From the NCBI GenBank assembly GCA_033558025.1, contig JAUCEF010000075.1, positions 1 through 38,089 on the forward strand: a DNA stretch of 38,089 bases. The letters are read 5' to 3'. The notes beneath the pieces are model-generated. The model did no database searches. It was not told the DNA's origin and saw only the letters and a list, made by a program, of their open reading frames with translations. Positions 28,724 through 37,058 of this stretch are shown here, piece by piece. This DNA comes from Phytophthora sp. 'mugwort'. Taxonomy: Eukaryota > Oomycota > Peronosporomycetes > Peronosporales > Peronosporaceae. Within the stretch, counting starts at the first letter, position 1, and the number at the start of each line of letters is the position of its first letter. Made by a program: the position numbers and the translations under genes.

Positions 28724-29026
28724 ATGAATATTTTAAATCATTTTATTTTTACTTTTTTTTTATTCTGTCTTGGATTATTTGGTATAATTTTAAATAGACA
28801 GAATATTATTATTATTTTAATGTCTATTGAATTATTATTATTATCAATTAATTTAAATTTTATTTATTTTGCAGTTTTAATTGATGATATAATAGGACAA
28901 GTTTTTTCTTTATTAATTTTAACAGTAGCTGCAGCAGAATCAGCTATTGGATTAGCTATTATGATTATTTTCTTTAAATTATATGGAGATATTTCAATTT
29001 ATAAAATAAATTTATTATCATTATAA
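28724..29026 (+). CDS. nad4L: NADH dehydrogenase subunit 4L, copy 1
   Basis: This is a small three-helix complex I subunit of 100 residues (bacterial NuoK). The conserved glutamates are in LMSIELLLLSINLNFIYFAV and LTVAAAESAIGLAIMI. The start is the ATG giving MNILNHFIFTFF; the frame is open a few codons upstream inside nad1. The last 20 codons supply the sequence of the 67-bp repeats that follow. A short loop after the stop leads straight into inverted copies of this gene's end. Confidence 0.97.
   Translation: MNILNHFIFTFFLFCLGLFGIILNRQNIIIILMSIELLLLSINLNFIYFAVLIDDIIGQVFSLLILTVAAAESAIGLAIMIIFFKLYGDISIYKINLLSL
29015..29026. other. Loop at the apex of the palindrome
   Basis: TTATCATTATAA is flanked by CAATTTATAAAATAAATTTA and its exact complement. 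It marks the turning point of the innermost hairpin, at the nad4L stop. Confidence 0.7.
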
Positions 29027-29210
29027 TAAATTTATTTTATAAATTGAAATATCTCCATATAATTTAAAGAAAATAAATTTATTATAATGATAATAAATTT
29101 ATTTTATAAATTGAAATATCTCCATATAATTTAAAGAAAATAAATTTATTATAATGATAATAAATTTATTTTATAAATTGAAATATCTCCATATAATTTA
29201 AAGAAAATAA
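29023..29210. repeat. 67-bp tandem repeat at the palindrome centre, about 2.8 copies
   Basis: Identical GAAATATCTCC anchors lie at 29046, 29113 and 29180, a constant 67-base spacing. Each unit is the 3' end of nad4L plus a short tail, in minus orientation; the last unit is inside the real minus-strand nad4L. The extra copies are absent from the plus-strand arm, so the arms are not symmetric at the centre. Confidence 0.95.
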
Positions 29211-29451
29211 TCATAATAGCTAATCCAATAGCTGATTCTGCTGCAGCTACTGTTAAAATTAATAAAGAAAAAACTTGTCCTATTATATCATCAATTAAAA
29301 CTGCAAAATAAATAAAATTTAAATTAATTGATAATAATAATAATTCAATAGACATTAAAATAATAATAATATTCTGTCTATTTAAAATTATACCAAATAA
29401 TCCAAGACAGAATAAAAAAAAAGTAAAAATAAAATGATTTAAAATATTCAT
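29149..29451 (-). CDS. nad4L: NADH dehydrogenase subunit 4L, copy 2
   Basis: The encoded protein is identical to the plus-strand nad4L (100 residues, three helices, conserved glutamates in the second and third). It lies in the right arm of the inverted repeat. Its 3' end is followed by two more tandem copies of its last 67 bases. The ATG lies two bases after the nad1 stop. Confidence 0.96.
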   Translation of the reverse strand: MNILNHFIFTFFLFCLGLFGIILNRQNIIIILMSIELLLLSINLNFIYFAVLIDDIIGQVFSLLILTVAAAESAIGLAIMIIFFKLYGDISIYKINLLSL

Positions 29452-29453
29452 AA

Positions 29454-30434
29454 TTAAATTAACCAATTAAAACTTATTAAAATACTTGCAGTATATAAAA
29501 ACCAGGATAATGAAAAAGGTAGAAATACTTTCCAACCTAAACGCATTAATTGGTCATAACGATATCGAGGTAAAATAGCTCGAGCAACTACAAATAAAAC
29601 AACAAAAAAACAAATTTTAATACTAAACCAAAAAGATCCGGGTAAAAAATTAATACAATTTATACTAAAAGGGAAAGGTGCTAACCAACCACCTAAAAAT
29701 AAAATCGTAGTTAAACTACTCATTAATAACATATTAGCATATTCACCTAAAAAAAATAATGCAAAACCCATTGCAGAATATTCTACATTATAACCTGAAA
29801 CTAATTCAGCTTCAGCTTCAGGTAAATCAAAGGGATGTCGATTTGTTTCTGCTAAACAAGATATAAAAAAAATTATAAAAATAGGAAAAAGAGGAAAACA
29901 ATACCATACCGTTTTTTGTGCCCAAATAATAGAAATTAAATTTAAAGATTTTGCACAAACAATTACTGAAAGAATTGAAAACCCAATAGTTAATTCATAT
30001 GAAATCATTTGTGCTGTTGATCTTAAAGCCCCTAAAAACGAATATTTAGAATTACTTGACCAACCACCTATAATAACACCGTATACACCTAAAGATGAAA
30101 TTGCTATTAAATATAAAATACCAATATTTAATTCAGTAAAAAACATACCAAAACCTAAAGGTATTATTGTCCAACTTAATAGACTTAAAAAAAAAGCTAA
30201 AATAGGTGCAAATATAAATAAAATTACATCAGCATTACTTGGTAAAATTGTTTCTTTTACGAATAATTTAAGACCATCAGCTAATGGTTGTAATAATCCA
30301 AAAGTACCTACAACATTAGGTCCTCTTCTTCTTTGAATAGAAGCTAATATTTTACGTTCAACTAAAGTAAAATAAGCCACAGCAATTAATAAAGGTAATA
30401 TGAAAATTAAAAATTTTAAAATTGTGTATATCAT
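29454..30434 (-). CDS. nad1: NADH dehydrogenase subunit 1, copy 2
   Basis: The encoded protein is identical to the plus-strand nad1 copy (326 residues), with the same [20 protein letters not shown] and [16 protein letters not shown] signatures. It is the right-arm copy. The ATG overlaps the nad11 TGA stop, as in the left arm. Either copy alone would supply the complex I subunit. Confidence 0.97.
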   Translation of the reverse strand: MIYTILKFLIFILPLLIAVAYFTLVERKILASIQRRRGPNVVGTFGLLQPLADGLKLFVKETILPSNADVILFIFAPILAFFLSLLSWTIIPLGFGMFFTELNIGILYLIAISSLGVYGVIIGGWSSNSKYSFLGALRSTAQMISYELTIGFSILSVIVCAKSLNLISIIWAQKTVWYCFPLFPIFIIFFISCLAETNRHPFDLPEAEAELVSGYNVEYSAMGFALFFLGEYANMLLMSSLTTILFLGGWLAPFPFSINCINFLPGSFWFSIKICFFVVLFVVARAILPRYRYDQLMRLGWKVFLPFSLSWFLYTASILISFNWLI

Positions 30435-32433
30435 AATAATTTTGATTGATTTTTGAAAATTTTATTAGAATTAATCAATATTTTTGAATATTGTTCTAAT
30501 ATATTTGTATAATAATTATTTTTAATTAATGAATCTAAAAAATTAATATTAATTTTTAAAAATTTTTTATTAAAACTAAAATTATAAATAATTTTTATTT
30601 TTTTTTTTAATAAATAAGGTAAAATATCTTTAATTTTTAAAAAGCTTCTGATTTAGATTGATTTTTATTTAATAAAAATTTATAAAGATTTCTATAAATT
30701 ATAGAATCTTTACGTTGTTCTATATTTACATTTAAAATTTGTTCATTTTTTTGAATAAAACCTTCTAAATTAATATACATTCCATTTTTTTCTAAAAAAG
30801 TTAATCCAGGTAAAATTAGATTTGAATTTTGAGCATCTTTAGTAAAATGATGTCCTTGATAAATAACAAAACTATTTTTAGTTATTTTTAATTTATTTTG
30901 TAAATTTGTATTAAATAAATAATATAATTTTGAATTATTTAACATATTTAATGATTTTGGAAAAGTAATTTCAAAAAAATTAATTAAAGAAGTTTGAAAA
31001 TTAAAGAAATTAATATTATGGTTAATAAATGATAAATTTTTTAATTTTGATAATAAAAAAAAACCATTTTTTTGATTTAAAATATTACTACCTATAATAA
31101 TTAAAGGTTTTTTTGCTTTTTTTAATTGTTTACAAAATACATGTTTTCCTAAAATAATATTTATTAAAGTTTTAAAAGTTAATCCTAAATGTTTTACTGG
31201 ATAAGTAAAATTAATTTTATTACCGATATATGCTATTTTAAAATTTCCTTTTTTTAAACGATTAATTAAATGAATATTTAAAATAGAACCTTCTTGACGA
31301 ATATCACTACCAATTATTAAACAAACATCAGATTCTTCAATAGATTTTAAAGTATTATTAAATAAAAAATTTGAAGCTAAATCAGAATTTATCTTAATTT
31401 GTCGATTTTTTAAAAATTGTTCATAATTTACATTTGAAATTCCTAATTTATTTAAATTTTTTTTAATAAAAAAGAGATTCTAAATCAGTTAAATCACCAA
31501 TAATACTTTTAGCATTAAAACTATCTGTAATTATCAATTTTTTATTAATAATATTTAGAGCATCTAACCAAGAAATCCTATGAAAATTGTTTTGATTATC
31601 TTTTAATAATGGATATTTTAATCGTTGATATTTTAAACTATCAAAAAAATATCTTGTTTTATCTGATATCCATTCTTTATTAATATTAAAATTAGTTTTA
31701 GGTAAAATACGTATAATTTCATTATTAAAAATATCAATTTTAATATTTGAACCAATACTATCTAAAATAGCAATACCCTCTTTTTTTTTTAATTCCCAAG
31801 AACGTGCTTTAAAAGTATAGGGTTTAGAAGTTAATGCACCAACAGGACATAAATCTACTAAATTACCAGAAAATTCGGATTTAAAAATATTTGAAGAATA
31901 AAAATTAATTTCAGTTTTATTACCACGACCTGTTGTACCTAAACCGTCAATTCCACAAATTTCATTAGCAAAACGTACACAACGTGTACAATGAATACAT
32001 CTTGTCATAATTGTTTTAATAAAAGGACCACAATATTTATCTTCAACGCCACGTTTTTTAAAAAAAAACGACTACGATCCGATCCAAAAATCATTGTTTG
32101 ATCTTGTAAATCACATTCTGACGCTTGATCACAAATAGGACAATCTAATGGATGATTTATTAAAAGAAATTCTAATACACTTTCACGTGCTTTTTGTACT
32201 AAAGGAGTATTAGTAAATATTTTCATATTTGGTATTAAAGGCATTGCACATGAAGCTACAGGTTTAGGGGAATTTTCGATTTCAACTAAACACATACGAC
32301 AATTACCGGCAATTTGTAAATTCTCTTGAAAACAGAATTTAGGGATTTGAATTTTAAAATTATTACATGCTTGTAAAACTGTTAAATTTTTATTAACTTT
32401 TAATTCGATATTGTTAATATATATATTAATCAT
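30431..32433 (-). CDS. nad11: NADH dehydrogenase subunit 11, full-length layout with frame breaks
   Basis: This is the iron-sulfur subunit at the electron entry of complex I (bacterial NuoG). With four one-base corrections it gives 668 residues. The N terminus has the 2Fe-2S ferredoxin domain ([12 protein letters not shown], then [20 protein letters not shown]), the [18 protein letters not shown] 4Fe-4S ligands, then [20 protein letters not shown] and [13 protein letters not shown], followed by the molybdopterin-like domain. Breaks lie at the T6/A9 run 32054-32068, the A-run 31468-31473, the T-run 31457-31464, and the A-run 30639-30643. The last three are absent from the left-arm copy, so they are probably sequence errors. 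The 5' part up to 31999 is unique. Confidence 0.9.
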
Positions 32434-32515
32434 TTTAATGATAAAAAATTAAATAAAATATAAATTTATTTTCACTAAAAAGATATATTTTATTTAAAAT
32501 ATATTATTATAGTAA

Positions 32516-32598
32516 TATCAAAGAAGGGATTTGAACCCTTAACGCTTTTAAGCTTTACATCCTAAGTGTAACGTGTTTACCAATTTCACCACTTTGAT
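32516..32598 (-). tRNA. trnL: tRNA-Leu(UAG)
   Basis: A minus-strand class II tRNA with acceptor ATCAAAG pairing with CTTTGAT. The anticodon loop CTTAGGA gives TAG. Confidence 0.94.
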
Positions 32599-32606
32599 AA
32601 TAAAAA

Positions 32607-32689
32607 TACCTACTATTGGACTTGAACCAATAACCCTAAAAGGGAACAGATTTTAAATCTATCGTGTTTACCAATTTCACCAAGTAGGC
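32607..32689 (-). tRNA. trnL: tRNA-Leu(UAA)
   Basis: A minus-strand class II tRNA with acceptor GCCTACT pairing with AGTAGGT. The anticodon loop TTTAAAA gives TAA. It shares the TGGTGAAATTGGTAAACACG D-arm stretch with the adjacent trnL(UAG). Confidence 0.94.
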
Positions 32690-32707
32690 TAATATTTTTT
32701 TAAATAT

Positions 32708-33431
32708 ATGAAAAAAAAAAAAAATAATAACTTATTTACAATTACATTTATTTGAATTAAAATATAATTTTTTTATACTTTTAATCACTTTTTTTTATCT
32801 TTTTATAATTTCATATTATTTTTCTGATCAATTAATATATTTATTAGTTAATAATTTACTTAATAAAAATATGTTAAAATATTTTATTTTTACTAATATT
32901 ACTGAAATTTTTATTACTAATATTTTTATAGCAATTTTCATAACAACTTTTATAACAATTCAATTAAGTTTTTTATTATTTTGGTTTTTTTTATCAAAAG
33001 GTTTATATAAATTTGAAAATTTTATTTTTATAAAATTTTATATTTTTTTTATAATTTTTAATTTTTTTATAATAAAATTTATTTTTACTAATATTATTCC
33101 ACATATTTGGGATTTTTTATTAAATTTAAATTTTTCAAATTTATATCTTTTAACAATTTATTTTGAACCAAAAATTGATAATTATTTTGATTTTATTTTT
33201 TCTTCTTTTATTTATATATTTATAATATTTATTTATTTTTTTTCTTTATTTTTTTTTATATCAAATAATATTTTAAAAATTAAAATAATTATTAATTTAA
33301 GAAAATTCTTTTATTTAAAAATAATATTATTGAGTGCTTTAATTACACCACCAGATATATTTAATTTTATATTAATTTATTTTATCTTTTTTTTTTTTTT
33401 GAAATATTTATTTATATTTCAATATATTTAA
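32708..33431 (+). CDS. tatC: Sec-independent protein translocase TatC (frame break near start)
   Basis: This is the TatC/MttB (ymf16) inner-membrane translocase, about 240 residues after one correction. Removing one A from the 14-base A-run after the ATG joins the start to LHLFELKYNFFILLITFFYL, which matches the TatC N-terminal HL.ELR region. Downstream are the conserved FTNITEIFITN block, FWFFLSKGLYKFE and LLSALITPPDIFNFILIY, where bacterial TatC has LSA..TPPD. Six hydrophobic segments are visible. Without the correction the frame opens at the ATG at 32871 (186 codons), missing the first helix. A TatA-like ORF lies at 7643. Confidence 0.85.
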
Positions 33432-33442
33432 ATAAATATAAA

Positions 33443-33646
33443 TTAATTTAATTTATTTTTTTTTATAAAATTTAATTTACTTTTATTTAAATTGATATTT
33501 GTATTTGTAATAATATCTGTTTCTTTAAAAATTCTTAAATTTAATTGATAATTTTTTAAATACTTAATAGATGTTATTTTTAAAGAAGATCCATTTGTTA
33601 AAATAATTTTATTTTTATAGGTAAAAAATTTTTTATTTTTATTCAT
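33443..33646 (-). CDS. rpl31: Probable mitochondrial ribosomal protein L31
   Basis: A 67-residue basic protein resembling bL31. The N terminus NKKFFTYKNKIILTNGSSLK carries the family pattern K....Y...I.LTNGS, followed by ITSIKYLKNYQLNLRIFKET. The start used is the ATG giving MNKNKKFF; the upstream part of the open frame lies over trnC. Mitochondrial rpl31 is typical of stramenopiles. It is transcribed opposite to both neighbours, tatC and trnC, with trnC 17 bases away. The zinc-ribbon cysteines of some bacterial forms are absent. Confidence 0.65.
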   Translation of the reverse strand: MNKNKKFFTYKNKIILTNGSSLKITSIKYLKNYQLNLRIFKETDIITNTNINLNKSKLNFIKKNKLN

Positions 33647-33663
33647 ATAATATAATTTATTTT

Positions 33664-33734
33664 GGCTAGATAACATAAAGGTAATGTAAAGGACTGCAAA
33701 TCCTTTAATGACGGTTCGAATCCGTCTCTAGCTT
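33664..33734 (+). tRNA. trnC: tRNA-Cys(GCA)
   Basis: A cloverleaf with acceptor GGCTAGA pairing with TCTAGCT. The anticodon loop CTGCAAA gives GCA. Confidence 0.93.
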
Positions 33735-33738
33735 TTAA

Positions 33739-33823
33739 AGGATAGAGTGGGATTTGAACCCACGGTATTATTACATACTTCAGTTTTCAAGACTGACACC
33801 TTAAACCACTCGATCACCTATCC
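33739..33823 (-). tRNA. trnS: tRNA-Ser(UGA)
   Basis: A minus-strand class II tRNA with acceptor GGATAGG pairing with TCTATCC. The anticodon loop CTTGAAA gives TGA. It lies next to trnC on the other strand. Confidence 0.94.
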
Positions 33824-33832
33824 ATATTAAAA

Positions 33833-34245
33833 TTAACGTCTTTTTTGTTTTTTTAATCTACAACCATTAAAAGGTTTTGTTGTTTTATCTAAAATATATT
33901 TTATTTTAATTTTTTTATTTTTTATATTTTTTAAAACATTATATCGACCTAAACCAGTACCATGTAAATAAATTTTTAATTTTTTTATTTTTTTTAATTG
34001 AAGATATTTATTAATTTTATATACAATTAATTGAACATTATATGGTGTATTTTTTTTAAAACGTGTTTTTTTTAATGATTTTGTAGACCATTGTTTTAAA
34101 AGATTTCCTTTATAAGTTGTTAAACTTATAATAGTATTTTTTAAATTTGCTGTAATATGTAAATTTGTTAAAATTAAAGGATTTTTTTTTTTTAAATTTA
34201 TTTTTTTTTAAATTTATTTTTAAAATTATATTTATTTTTATTCAT
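33833..34245 (-). CDS. rps11: Mitochondrial ribosomal protein S11 (one frame break)
   Basis: This is small-subunit protein uS11, 137 residues after one correction, at the platform of the 30S. The conserved part is intact: NPLILTNLHITANLKNTIIS, the NTPYNVQLIV segment, LHGTGLGRYNVLK, and the end DKTTKPFNGCRLKKQKRR, which matches the family T..PHNGCR..K.RR. The ATG frame meets a stop after a run of nine A (plus-strand T-run 34201-34209); one extra base there joins start and body. There is no in-frame start after the break. rps13 lies 12 bases upstream, the bacterial order. Confidence 0.85.
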
Positions 34246-34257
34246 AGAATAATAACT

Positions 34258-34670
34258 TTATCTTTTTTTTTTTTTTTGACTTTTAAATGGTCGTTTATTA
34301 CGTGAAATACGTTTTTGAATAAAAATTTTTTTAATTTTTTAGATGTTTTTGAATTTGTATGAGTACGTTGTCCTCTAACAGGTAATCCCTGACTTTGTCT
34401 AATTCCACGATTACTTTTAATTTCTACTAATTCATTTAATCTTTCAGTTTTAATTTTTTTTAAAAGTTGTTCAACTTTTAAATTTTTATTAATATAATTA
34501 ACCAGTCGGTTTACATGGTTGTTTTTAAGTTTATTAAGGGTGATTTGAGGATTAATTCCTATATTTTTACAAATTTTCTTGGATTGAAATTCATTAATAC
34601 CATATAATATAGTTAATGAATATAAAATACTTTTTGAATCTGAAATTGTTTTATTAAAAATATATAACAT
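34258..34670 (-). CDS. rps13: Mitochondrial ribosomal protein S13 (one frame break near the end)
   Basis: This is small-subunit protein uS13 of the 30S head, 137 residues after one correction. Landmarks are LTILYGINEFQSKKICKNIG, then EIKSNRGIRQSQGLPVRGQR and THTNSK, matching the family G.RH..GLPVRGQRT.TN.RT. In the raw frame the last 30 residues lose family character after KKLKK. One extra base in the A/T run at about 34324-34335 restores IFIQKRISRNKRPFKSQ and a stop at 34258. It is divergently arranged with rpl2, with 28 bases between. Confidence 0.9.
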
Positions 34671-34698
34671 AATAGATTTTATCTATATACCATATAAA

Positions 34699-35505
34699 AT
34701 GATAGAAAAAAAAATAAAACCTATAACACCATCACAACGTCAAACATTTTTATTAAAAAAAGATAATTTAACTAAAATTTTTAAAATTAAATCTTTAACA
34801 AAAGGTTTTCAACGTGCTAATGGTAAAAATAATCAAGGTAAAATAACTATAAAACATCGCGGTGGTGGACATAAACGTTTATATAGAATAATTGATTTTA
34901 ATAGATCTAAAAATATTGAAGGTTATATTATTAAAATTTTATATGATCCTAATCGTTCCGCAAATATCGCTTATATTAAAAACAATTCTAAATCTTATTT
35001 AATTTTAGCACCGGAAGGTTTAAAAATTAATCAATATATAAAAAGTTCACCTAATGCTGAATTAAAAGTAGGTAATGCTTTACCATTACAAAATATACCA
35101 ATTGGTAGTTTAATTCATAATATTAGTTTATATCCAAAATCTAGAGGAAAATTAATAAGAAGTGCTGGAACATCTGCACAATTAATTCAAAAAATTGATA
35201 ATAAATACGCTCGAATTCGTTTAAATTCTGGTGAATTAAAATTAATTTTATTAACTTGTTATGCAACATTAGGTGTTGTATCTAATATTAATCATAAAAA
35301 AATTAAATTAGGTAAAGCTGGGCGTTCACGTTGGTTAAATAGACGACCTTCTGTACGTGGTGTAGCAAAAAATCCTGTCGATCATCCACATGGTGGTGGT
35401 GAGGGTAAAACAAGTGGAGGGCGACCTTCTGTAACACCACAAGGTAAAATAACTAAAGGAAAGCCTACACGTAAAAAAAACAAAAAAAAATTAATTATTA
35501 AATAA
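34699..35505 (+). CDS. rpl2: Mitochondrial ribosomal protein L2
   Basis: This is large-subunit protein uL2, 268 residues, next to the peptidyl transferase centre. The C-terminal catalytic-region signature is GVAKNPVDHPHGGGEGKTSG, followed by GRPSVTPQGKITKGKPTRKK. The N-terminal half has ITIKHRGGGHKRLYRIIDF and APEGLKINQYI. It opens an S10-type operon (rpl2-rps19-rps3-rpl16), with rps19 three bases downstream. The reading frame is intact despite many A-runs. Confidence 0.98.
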   Translation: MIEKKIKPITPSQRQTFLLKKDNLTKIFKIKSLTKGFQRANGKNNQGKITIKHRGGGHKRLYRIIDFNRSKNIEGYIIKILYDPNRSANIAYIKNNSKSYLILAPEGLKINQYIKSSPNAELKVGNALPLQNIPIGSLIHNISLYPKSRGKLIRSAGTSAQLIQKIDNKYARIRLNSGELKLILLTCYATLGVVSNINHKKIKLGKAGRSRWLNRRPSVRGVAKNPVDHPHGGGEGKTSGGRPSVTPQGKITKGKPTRKKNKKKLIIK

Positions 35506-35508
35506 ATT

Positions 35509-35745
35509 ATGTCTAGAAGTAAATATAAAGGTCCATTTTTTAAAGTTAATTTATTAAAAAAAAAACAATGGATAAAAATAACTAATAAAAATTTAACAAT
35601 ATTACCTGAATATAGTAATCATTCTGTAAGTATTTATAATGGTAAAATATTTATTAATTTGGAAATAAATGATAAAATGATTGGTTTTAAATTTGGTGAA
35701 TTTATTAATACACGAAAAAAACATATATATAAAAAAAAAAAATAA
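35509..35745 (+). CDS. rps19: Mitochondrial ribosomal protein S19
   Basis: This is small-subunit protein uS19, 78 residues. It begins with MSRSKYKGPFFKVNLLKKK (family RS.KK.PFV). The conserved middle EYSNHSVSIYNGKIFINLEI matches the bacterial G.T..VHNGK.HVPV pattern, and KFGEFINTRKKHIYKKKK ends the protein (KLGEF..TR). It is packed three bases from both rpl2 and rps3. Confidence 0.95.
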   Translation: MSRSKYKGPFFKVNLLKKKQWIKITNKNLTILPEYSNHSVSIYNGKIFINLEINDKMIGFKFGEFINTRKKHIYKKKK

Positions 35746-35748
35746 ATT

Positions 35749-36579
35749 ATGGGTCAAAAAATTATACCAATTAGTTTAAGATTAAATAAAAAAAAAAAAT
35801 TGGGATTCCCAATGGATTGTTAATAATAATGAGTATTCTAATTTATTGCATTTTGATTTAGAAATTAAAAAATATTTTCAAAATATTTTTAATTATAAAA
35901 ATTTAAAATTAATAGATATAAATATAGTAAAAACATCAAATAATATAAATATATATGTTTATATTCAAAAAAATGCAAAAAAATATTATAAATTATCTTA
36001 TAATCAAATTATTAAATATTTAAATATATATTATATTAATAATAATATTAAATTATTTATCAAAAATGTCCAATTTTTTGAATTAATTAAATTACGAAAA
36101 AATTTAAAAGAATTTTTGATAAAATAAGAAAAAATAATCGAATTAATAAAAATGTTAAAAAAATGATTTATAATTTTAGTTATGCTTTTTATACTAAAAA
36201 TATAAATATTATAACTTTTTATATTAAACAAACATTAGAAAAAAAAAAAACACATAAAAAATTTATTAATAATATTGATAATATGCTTCAAGAATTTTTT
36301 AAAATATTTTCTAATTTTATTGGTTATCGTTTACAATTTAAAGGTCGTTTAAATAAATCAAAACGTAAAAAAAAACTAATTTTTCAAAAAGGAAAAATAC
36401 CATTAAATACTTTAGAATATGATATTAAATATCATTTTAATGAATTTAAAACACCATCGGGTATTTGTAGTATTAAATTATGGATTTTTTTTAAACCACT
36501 AAAAACTACATTAAATTCTAAATTTTTAAAAAAACAAAGAATTAAAAATACTAATTATGTTATTTCCAAAAAAAACTAA
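35749..36579 (+). CDS. rps3: Mitochondrial ribosomal protein S3 (two frame breaks)
   Basis: This is small-subunit protein uS3 at the mRNA entry tunnel, 276 residues after two corrections. The N terminus MGQKIIPISLRL is the typical start, three bases after rps19. Removing one A from the 12-base run at 35788-35799 restores NWDSQWIVNNNEYSNLLHFD, the conserved NW.S.W..YS.LL.ED block. Near 36115-36127 one added base joins KLRKNLKEFLIK to the downstream part with GYRLQFKGRLNKSKRKK and TPSGICSIKLWIFF. The end overlaps rpl16 by 23 bases, which is common for this gene pair. Only the frame is disturbed; no motif is lost. Confidence 0.9.
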
Positions 36580-36961
36580 ATATAAAAAACAATTTAAAAG
36601 TAAACTTACAGGTAAAACAACAAAAGGTAATAATATTGTTTATGGTAAATATGCTATTAAAGTTTTAAAAGAAACACGTTTAACATCAAGACAAATAGAA
36701 GCAACTCGTCGAATAATTATTCGAAAAATGAAACGATTAGGATTTCTTTGGATTCGTGTTTTTCCAGATACACCTGTAACAGCAAAACCTACAGAAAATC
36801 GTATGGGTAAAGGAAAAGGTGCTGTTTCTTTTTGGGTTGCTAAAGTTAAAAAAGGTCAAATTTTATATGAAATTAGCGGTATTTCATTAGAAAATGCAAA
36901 AAAAGTTTTAAAAGCGGGTTCTAATAAATTGCCGGTTAAAACAAAATTTATTTATAAATAA
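36557..36961 (+). CDS. rpl16: Mitochondrial ribosomal protein L16
   Basis: This is large-subunit protein uL16, 134 residues, near the A-site tRNA. It starts MLFPKKTKYKKQFKSKLTGK, the usual M..PK..KYRK.h.G pattern. Further blocks are LTSRQIEATRRIIIRKMKRL, VFPDTPVTAKPTENRMGKGK and GAVSFWVAKVKKGQILYEIS. The frame is intact. It overlaps rps3 by 23 bases. trnM follows two bases after its stop. Confidence 0.97.
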   Translation: MLFPKKTKYKKQFKSKLTGKTTKGNNIVYGKYAIKVLKETRLTSRQIEATRRIIIRKMKRLGFLWIRVFPDTPVTAKPTENRMGKGKGAVSFWVAKVKKGQILYEISGISLENAKKVLKAGSNKLPVKTKFIYK

Positions 36962-36963
36962 TT

Positions 36964-37037
36964 AGGCTTATAGTTTAATTGGTTAGAGCATACCGCTCAT
37001 AACGGTATAGTTGTAGGTTCAAATCCTACTAGGCCTA
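36964..37037 (+). tRNA. trnM: tRNA-Met(CAU), likely elongator
   Basis: A cloverleaf with acceptor AGGCTTA pairing with TAGGCCT. The anticodon loop CTCATAA gives CAT. The TTGGTTAGAGCATACCGCTC stretch resembles elongator Met tRNA of bacteria. Confidence 0.88.
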
Positions 37038-37058
37038 ATTAAAAAATTTTTATTTTAA

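Larger units (their letters stand above)
26173..29038. repeat. Left arm of a 2.85-kb inverted repeat
   Basis: This arm carries truncated nad11, nad1 and nad4L. Its reverse complement lies at 29137-31999. The arms agree base for base wherever I compared them, except for three one-base homopolymer length differences in nad11. The arm begins abruptly at a TGT codon inside nad11. Confidence 0.95.
29137..31999. repeat. Right arm of the 2.85-kb inverted repeat
   Basis: This is the reverse complement of 26173-29038, carrying nad4L, nad1 and the nad11 3' part. It is three bases shorter than the left arm between equivalent points, which equals the three homopolymer differences seen in nad11. The repeat ends at 31999, inside nad11, which continues uniquely to 32433. 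Confidence 0.95.

Noticed and set aside
26173..31999. Composite transposon or insertion element with inverted arms
   Set aside because: The arms hold only complex I genes; no transposase, short terminal repeats or target duplication were seen.
26173..31999. Plastid-type or Pythium-type inverted repeat separating two single-copy regions
   Set aside because: The spacer is only about 98 bases, so no small single-copy region exists between the arms.
36031..36231. 66-codon minus-strand ORF opposite rps3
   Set aside because: It is antisense to conserved rps3 and consists of low-complexity Ile/Asn/Phe.
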